Shown here: piece by piece, positions 59,992 through 64,000 of the stretch
How the letters are laid out: every line of letters begins with the position of its first letter
Position numbering within the stretch: the first letter of the stretch is position 1
Origin: Pseudomonas monsensis
GTDB taxonomy: Bacteria; Pseudomonadota; Gammaproteobacteria; Pseudomonadales; Pseudomonadaceae
Direction: 5' to 3'
DNA length: 64,000 nucleotides
NCBI RefSeq assembly: GCF_014268495.2
Contig: NZ_CP077087.1
Coordinates: 4,219,501-4,283,500 of the forward strand
Notes under the pieces: generated by a model
What the model was told of the DNA's origin: nothing
Databases searched by the model: none
Seen by the model: the letters and a program-made list of their open reading frames with translations, nothing else
Program-made: the position numbers and the translations under genes

Positions 59992-62348
59992 CACTGACAC
60001 ACCAACGGGCCAATCAACGGCACCTGGTCCTGATTCAGATCGACGCTGAACTGCACCTGGCAGGTCTTGCCGTCGGCCAGTGTCACCTGCAGCGAATTCT
60101 GCGCCTGCAGGTTCTCCAGATACACCAGTCCGTCCCAACCGACCACCGTGCGCGTGCCGCTTTGGTCATGCAACACGCCTGCGCCCAGCGGCAGTTCGCG
60201 CTGCTGCGCGTCGACCAGAACGATGCTCGCGGCGCTGACCCGGGTCAGCGCAAACTCCAGCAGATAACCGCTGCCACGACGCACCGCGATGCGTTGCTCG
60301 ACGTTGGGGCTGCGCACGTTCGCTGGCAGGTTGAGCGGATCGATTTCGTATTTGCCGCGGTAATAGGCGCTGCTCCACGGCACCAGCAAGTGACCGTTCT
60401 TGTCAGTCTGGCCGACCCGCTGGTTTTCATAGCGCACCGGAATGTCGGCGAAACCGTCGGTGCTGACCACGACAAACGCATCGTCGATGCGATTGGCGGC
60501 GAACACCTGCCGATCCATCCACACCAGCGAACCGCTGGCATCAGCCCAACGAGTTTCGGCGTCGGAGGTGCCGTAGACACCGGCCTGCAATTGCACTGAT
60601 TGCAGACGCCAGGTCACGTCGGCCTGTCGGTAATCCGGCCCGTCACCCTTGGCATAGCCCAGATTGAACCCCACTCCGCCCTCGGTCGGCACCGCACGAC
60701 TGTAGTTGACGCGCTGCTGGGTCTGCCCGGTCTTGCTGCGTTCGCTGCTGAGCGCCAGGCTGCCACGCAGATCGAACGGAATCACCAGTTGCGCCTGCAC
60801 GGCCCAGTTGCTGTCGCCGATTTCGCGATTGGCCGACAGGTAGAAACTGCTGTTGCGCCACAGCGGCTTGCTCCAGCTCAGGTTGAGCAGGCGTGTGCGC
60901 GAATCGTCGGCGGCGCGCACGTCGAAATAACCCGCACCGAGGCTGCCCCAGCGGTCGAGGTTGAGGCTCAGGGTGGCCTGTTCGCTGCGGCGGCTGAGAC
61001 TGATGTAAGGGCTGTCGACCACAGTCAGGTCGGCGTACTGAGCGTGACGTTGCAGGCGCTGGTAAGAAAAGCTGAAACGCTGATTGCTGTACTGATAGCC
61101 GAGGCTCAACTGCTGACCGCCCTCGCCGTCGAAACGGCTTTCGCTGACGGCGCTGTTGAGCACGCCAAAATTGCCCAGGCGCAGGTTGCCGCCCAGACCG
61201 CCGAGGGTCAGCGAGTCGGCGGCCTCGGCATGGCTTTCGAGGGTGAAGCTGTCGCTGACGCCATAGCGCAGGCTGCCAGCGCTCACGCCCGGGCCGTAGC
61301 TGAAATCTTTCAGGGCGTAGTCGCGGCGCAAGGTCCCGGCGGCCACGGAAAAGTCACTCAAGCCCTTCTGCAACAGGCTGCTGGTGACGTAGAACGGCAC
61401 CGTGGTCGACACCTGCCGCCCCAGCGCATCGGTGGTCACCACCACCGCTTCCCCGGCACCGTTGATGAACGGAATATTGGTCAGGGTGTACGGCCCCGGT
61501 TGCAGCTGCGCACTGCTGGACTTGTAGCCATTGATAAACAGGTCCACCGAGGACGGCACCGCTGCTTCGCCGGCAAACTGCGGCAACGGATAGGTGACCA
61601 GATCCGGACGCACGGCGAAATCGCGAGAGAACTGGACGCCACCCAGGCGCACCGAACTGCTCCATGGCAAGGCGCCGCTGACCACGTCACCGGCTTCGTA
61701 GGTGAGCATTCGCTCGTCATCGGAATAACGCCATGTGGTGTCGTAACGCAGGTAACCATCGTTCAGCGTGCTGAGCGAATCCCCCGACAAGGTGCGCCGG
61801 TATTGCCCGGTATTGGACAGCGTGCCCCAGCTGTCAAACAGCCGCACTTCGTTCCACGCGGCCAGGTAAGTACCGGCATCATCGGTGTCGTTGAAGTACA
61901 GGTCATAGTTGAACAACGCGCCGAAACTGCTCAGCGCCGGCGTCCGCGGATAGGCCTCGCGATTGCCGATAAACTGCTCCGGCAACCACTCCGGCGGCAC
62001 GTCCAGCAGCAGGCGCTGGCCGACGCTGTCGTAATCACTGTGCAGCCCGGGCAAGCTGTCGAGATCGACTTCAGCGCTGATGTTGTCCGGCAATTTCATG
62101 CCGGTTTCGCGCAACGCTGTGGCTGGCAGAAACAGGCGCCCGCCACGCTGCTCCACGGCCACGACACGCCCGGTATTCATCTGGTTGACCACCAGTTCCA
62201 GAAACAACTGTGCATCACTGACGGCCTCCATGCCGCTGGGGGGCGGCGGCAGTTCGCCGGCCCCGGCCGGTTGAACGAACACCAGGCAACACGCGCCGGT
62301 CATGAGCCACAACGGACGCTGGAGACGGCGAGCCCATCCTGGGCTCAT
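59991..62348 (-). CDS. outer membrane usher, CsuD-like (archaic chaperone-usher pili)
   Basis: 785 residues. A signal peptide (about 1-31) precedes the usher N-terminal domain (LFLELVVNQMNTGRVVAV), the beta-barrel, a plug around SSVDLFINGYKSSSAQLQPGPYTL and C-terminal domains with RRGSGYLLEF and LPLGAGVLHDQSG. Exports Csu-type subunits. It is unlike the usher at 25125, so the window carries two separate pilus systems. Confidence 0.9.
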   Translation of the reverse strand: MSPGWARRLQRPLWLMTGACCLVFVQPAGAGELPPPPSGMEAVSDAQLFLELVVNQMNTGRVVAVEQRGGRLFLPATALRETGMKLPDNISAEVDLDSLPGLHSDYDSVGQRLLLDVPPEWLPEQFIGNREAYPRTPALSSFGALFNYDLYFNDTDDAGTYLAAWNEVRLFDSWGTLSNTGQYRRTLSGDSLSTLNDGYLRYDTTWRYSDDERMLTYEAGDVVSGALPWSSSVRLGGVQFSRDFAVRPDLVTYPLPQFAGEAAVPSSVDLFINGYKSSSAQLQPGPYTLTNIPFINGAGEAVVVTTDALGRQVSTTVPFYVTSSLLQKGLSDFSVAAGTLRRDYALKDFSYGPGVSAGSLRYGVSDSFTLESHAEAADSLTLGGLGGNLRLGNFGVLNSAVSESRFDGEGGQQLSLGYQYSNQRFSFSYQRLQRHAQYADLTVVDSPYISLSRRSEQATLSLNLDRWGSLGAGYFDVRAADDSRTRLLNLSWSKPLWRNSSFYLSANREIGDSNWAVQAQLVIPFDLRGSLALSSERSKTGQTQQRVNYSRAVPTEGGVGFNLGYAKGDGPDYRQADVTWRLQSVQLQAGVYGTSDAETRWADASGSLVWMDRQVFAANRIDDAFVVVSTDGFADIPVRYENQRVGQTDKNGHLLVPWSSAYYRGKYEIDPLNLPANVRSPNVEQRIAVRRGSGYLLEFALTRVSAASIVLVDAQQRELPLGAGVLHDQSGTRTVVGWDGLVYLENLQAQNSLQVTLADGKTCQVQFSVDLNQDQVPLIGPLVCQ

Positions 62349-62447
62349 ACACGTTTGACGTCCGTCAATGGACTGAATCCTCCTGATATTGCTTTGCCGA
62401 AACCGGGGGTTGCGAGGTGGCTCATTCCTTGTCGCGACGGGATTATC

Positions 62448-62585
62448 TGTGGCGAGGGGATTTATCCCCGTTCGGCTGCACAGCAGTCGCCCGGCGGTGC
62501 TCGGCTAAATGGAAGAAAGGACGGGGCCGCTTCGCGGCCCAACGGGGATAAATCCCCTCGCCACAGATAAATCCCCTCACCACAG
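62448..62585. repeat. REPIN-type doublet, family D, between Csu chaperone and usher genes
   Basis: Arms CTGTGGCGAGGGGATTTATC and the inverse ending CTCGCCACAG, plus an extra half-copy of the right arm (ATAAATCCCCTCACCACAG). An inner GGCCGCTTCGCGGCC palindrome matches family D at 10869. Together with about 75 bp on each side it fills the 314-bp gap in the Csu operon; no gene is visible in it. Confidence 0.8.
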
Positions 62586-62662
62586 ATCAATTCGCTCCAC
62601 AGATCAATTCGCTCACCTCAGAGAAATGCCTTCATCTCGGATCCCCCCTTCACCACACGAAG

Positions 62663-63451
62663 TCAGCGTGCCGGCGTAATGCTCTGCACCTGCGTCGCAC
62701 CATTGACCCGCACCTGCAACGCCGAATCACCGGCCAATCCACCCGGTGCCGGCCAGCGCATCACCGCCCCCGGCAGCACGTAACCCAGCAGCCCTTCGGC
62801 CAGCGGTTTGCTGTGCCCGCCCTGTTTGATTGCCACATCGGTCAGCCGCGCATGCACCGCGCCCTGATTACGCACTTCCACGTAAGGCTTGCCGTCCACC
62901 GCCACCGTGCGCCAGCTCAATTGCGGCAAGCCAATGCCTTTGGGATCGCGCGCGCGGGTGCTGTCTTCCTTGCTCCACAGCCCCGCGCCATAGGCGAACA
63001 GCGGCACTGAATAGCGCATCTGGAAGCGGATCGCCGCGGCAGTCTTGCCACCATCAGCGACGGGGGGTTGAGCAGAAGGGATTTCGTCGATGATGATTCG
63101 GTAAGCCAGTTCCTGCCCCGGCGGCACGTCTTTGGTCCGTGTCAGGCGCACCAGCTGTTTCTGCCCCGGTTCGATTTTCGCCACCGGCGGGCTGCCGATC
63201 ACGTCGCGCTGGTTCTGGTATTGCTCCTGGAAGCCGTTCTGGCTCCAGCCAAACACGCGGATCTGCAGGTTGGCGGTTTCGTTGCCGCGGTTCTCCAGCC
63301 ACAGTGCGCTGGCCTGTTGATCGGCTTCCAGCACCGGATCAATGGGCCAGATCAACACCGAGCTGGCGGCCTGTACATGACTCATTCCCATCATGAGCAA
63401 CGCCGCTACCGCGCCATGCCCGAGCGACCGCCGTGACGTGTAACACCCCAT
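62663..63451 (-). CDS. periplasmic chaperone, CsuC-like
   Basis: 262 residues from the ATG at 63451 (MGCYTSRRSLGHG), 8 bases after AAGGAG. Signal peptide ending HVQA; Ig-like PapD fold: SSVLIWPIDPVLEADQQASALWLENRG, the ELAYRIIIDEIPSAQP strand, and the ICSX-style AAIRFQMRYSVPLFAYG. The longer, archaic-type first strand suits the Csu family. It lies between the SCPU subunit gene and the usher. Confidence 0.9.
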   Translation of the reverse strand: MGCYTSRRSLGHGAVAALLMMGMSHVQAASSVLIWPIDPVLEADQQASALWLENRGNETANLQIRVFGWSQNGFQEQYQNQRDVIGSPPVAKIEPGQKQLVRLTRTKDVPPGQELAYRIIIDEIPSAQPPVADGGKTAAAIRFQMRYSVPLFAYGAGLWSKEDSTRARDPKGIGLPQLSWRTVAVDGKPYVEVRNQGAVHARLTDVAIKQGGHSKPLAEGLLGYVLPGAVMRWPAPGGLAGDSALQVRVNGATQVQSITPAR

Positions 63452-63485
63452 AAACCTGCTCCTTGTCGGCCATCGAGACTTCGCC

Positions 63486-63986
63486 TCACCACGACAGTTG
63501 CACCTGCAACACATCGCTGTACGTCCCCCCAGGCTGATTGCCCGGCAATTGCACCTGCCCATAAATCGGCAGGCTGATGTTGTTCGCGTCGCTGTACGCC
63601 ACCGCCACACTCTGACCAACGCCCAGACTCTGGCTGTACGCCGCATCGCGAAACAGCGCATACGCCACCCGTGCACTGCCACTGTTGAGCTGCATGTGCC
63701 GGCCGCTGTTGTTGTACTGGCCGCCGTCGACACTCATGTTCAGCGTCACCCCCGGTGTGCACTGCAGTTGCACGCCCCCGGTCAGGGCCACCTGCACCGT
63801 GTCAGTGGCCAGGGCCGAGCGCGAACCGAAATTCAGCCCGCCATAGTTCGACACCCCGCCCACCACCAGGCAGCCCGCCGTCACCGTCGCGCTGACCTGA
63901 AAGCTCTGGCTGGTGGCCGCCGTCAACGGCAGCGGCGCACTGCCCGCGCAAAACAGGAGCAAGGCGACAGCGCCAGAGCGGCCCAT
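63486..63986 (-). CDS. spore-coat-U pilus subunit, CsuA/CsuB-like
   Basis: 166 residues with a signal peptide (about 1-24) and one SCPU domain: ATVTAGCLVVGGVSNYGGLNFGSRSAL with the first Cys of the fold, LQCTPGVTLNMSVDGG and the end strand GGTYSDVLQVQLSW. 34 bp upstream of the chaperone gene. The first part of the Csu operon continues beyond the window. Confidence 0.85.
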   Translation of the reverse strand: MGRSGAVALLLFCAGSAPLPLTAATSQSFQVSATVTAGCLVVGGVSNYGGLNFGSRSALATDTVQVALTGGVQLQCTPGVTLNMSVDGGQYNNSGRHMQLNSGSARVAYALFRDAAYSQSLGVGQSVAVAYSDANNISLPIYGQVQLPGNQPGGTYSDVLQVQLSW

Positions 63987-63990
63987 GGCA

Positions 63991-64000
63991 TCAGAACGTC
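63991..64000 (-). CDS. 3' end of a further Csu subunit gene (last codons only)
   Basis: On the minus strand the last bases read ACG TTC TGA, a Thr-Phe-stop as often seen at the end of SCPU subunits, 4 bp before the next ATG. Only the stop and two codons are visible, so the identity is inferred from position. Confidence 0.3.

Noticed and set aside
60600..62570. 656-codon + strand frame opposite the Csu usher
   Set aside because: Antisense shadow; it also runs into the REPIN.
1..64000. tRNA genes and riboswitches
   Set aside because: I saw no cloverleaf-like GTTCRA/CCA region or known riboswitch core in the intergenic spaces, but a covariance-model search would be needed to exclude them.

Overview
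The window looks like a chromosomal segment of a Pseudomonas of the fluorescens group. Codon use is GC-rich, gene neighbourhoods are typical of Pseudomonas (cysS-glnS-ppiB-lpxH, liuRE/liuABCD, tamAB), the sRNAs CrcY and PrrF are present, and many intergenic gaps carry REPIN-type palindromic doublets. I see no tRNA, rRNA, insertion sequence, prophage or CRISPR array. All calls come from reading the sequence; no database search was run.

Layout. 1-2.4 kb: start of a GlpS-like ABC transporter operon under a sigma-54 promoter, divergent from a sigma-54 enhancer-binding protein with an array of TGAAC repeats between them. 2.5-9.2 kb: an MFS transporter and the housekeeping genes cysS, glnS, ppiB and lpxH, separated by blocks of long tandem or inverted intergenic repeats. 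9.2-14.2 kb: a tripartite efflux operon (EmrB/EmrA/outer membrane factor) headed by a MarR repressor with two palindromic operators. 14.4-27.6 kb: a fimbrial island. A lone tip adhesin is followed by a PvrS/PvrR/RcsC/RcsB-like regulatory operon (two hybrid kinases, a REC-EAL c-di-GMP phosphodiesterase, an RcsB-like regulator), then pilin, chaperone and usher. Three promoters in this island carry the same RcsB-box-like 14-mer exactly 23 bp upstream of a similar -10 element, so the separated adhesin, the regulators and the pilus operon look like one regulon.

27.8-38 kb: tamB/tamA, a GNAT acetyltransferase, xthA, a PstS-like/OmpA fusion behind a PHO box, and an acyl-CoA dehydrogenase with a LysR regulator. 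39-49 kb: the leucine/isovalerate catabolism regulon, liuR-liuE and liuABCD with three LiuR-type operators. It is interrupted by the sRNA CrcY (with CbrB-type palindrome, sigma-54 promoter and terminator) and an opposite-strand acyl-CoA synthetase. 49-52 kb: an S24-family repressor, a small DUF protein, the Fur-controlled sRNA PrrF and an M14 carboxypeptidase.

52-59 kb: an ECF sigma/anti-sigma pair and a catalase-family peroxidase/cytochrome b561 pair that share an identical ECF promoter motif. Between these two halves lies a three-gene operon of unknown role: a free-standing amino-acid-type adenylation domain, a membrane FAD/NAD(P) reductase and an enoyl-CoA hydratase. 59-64 kb: a second, archaic Csu-type chaperone-usher operon running off the window end.

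The most interesting points are the shared RcsB-like promoters of the fimbrial island, the uncharacterised adenylation/membrane reductase/hydratase operon, the ECF promoter pair, and the PHO-box-controlled phosphate-binding/OmpA fusion.
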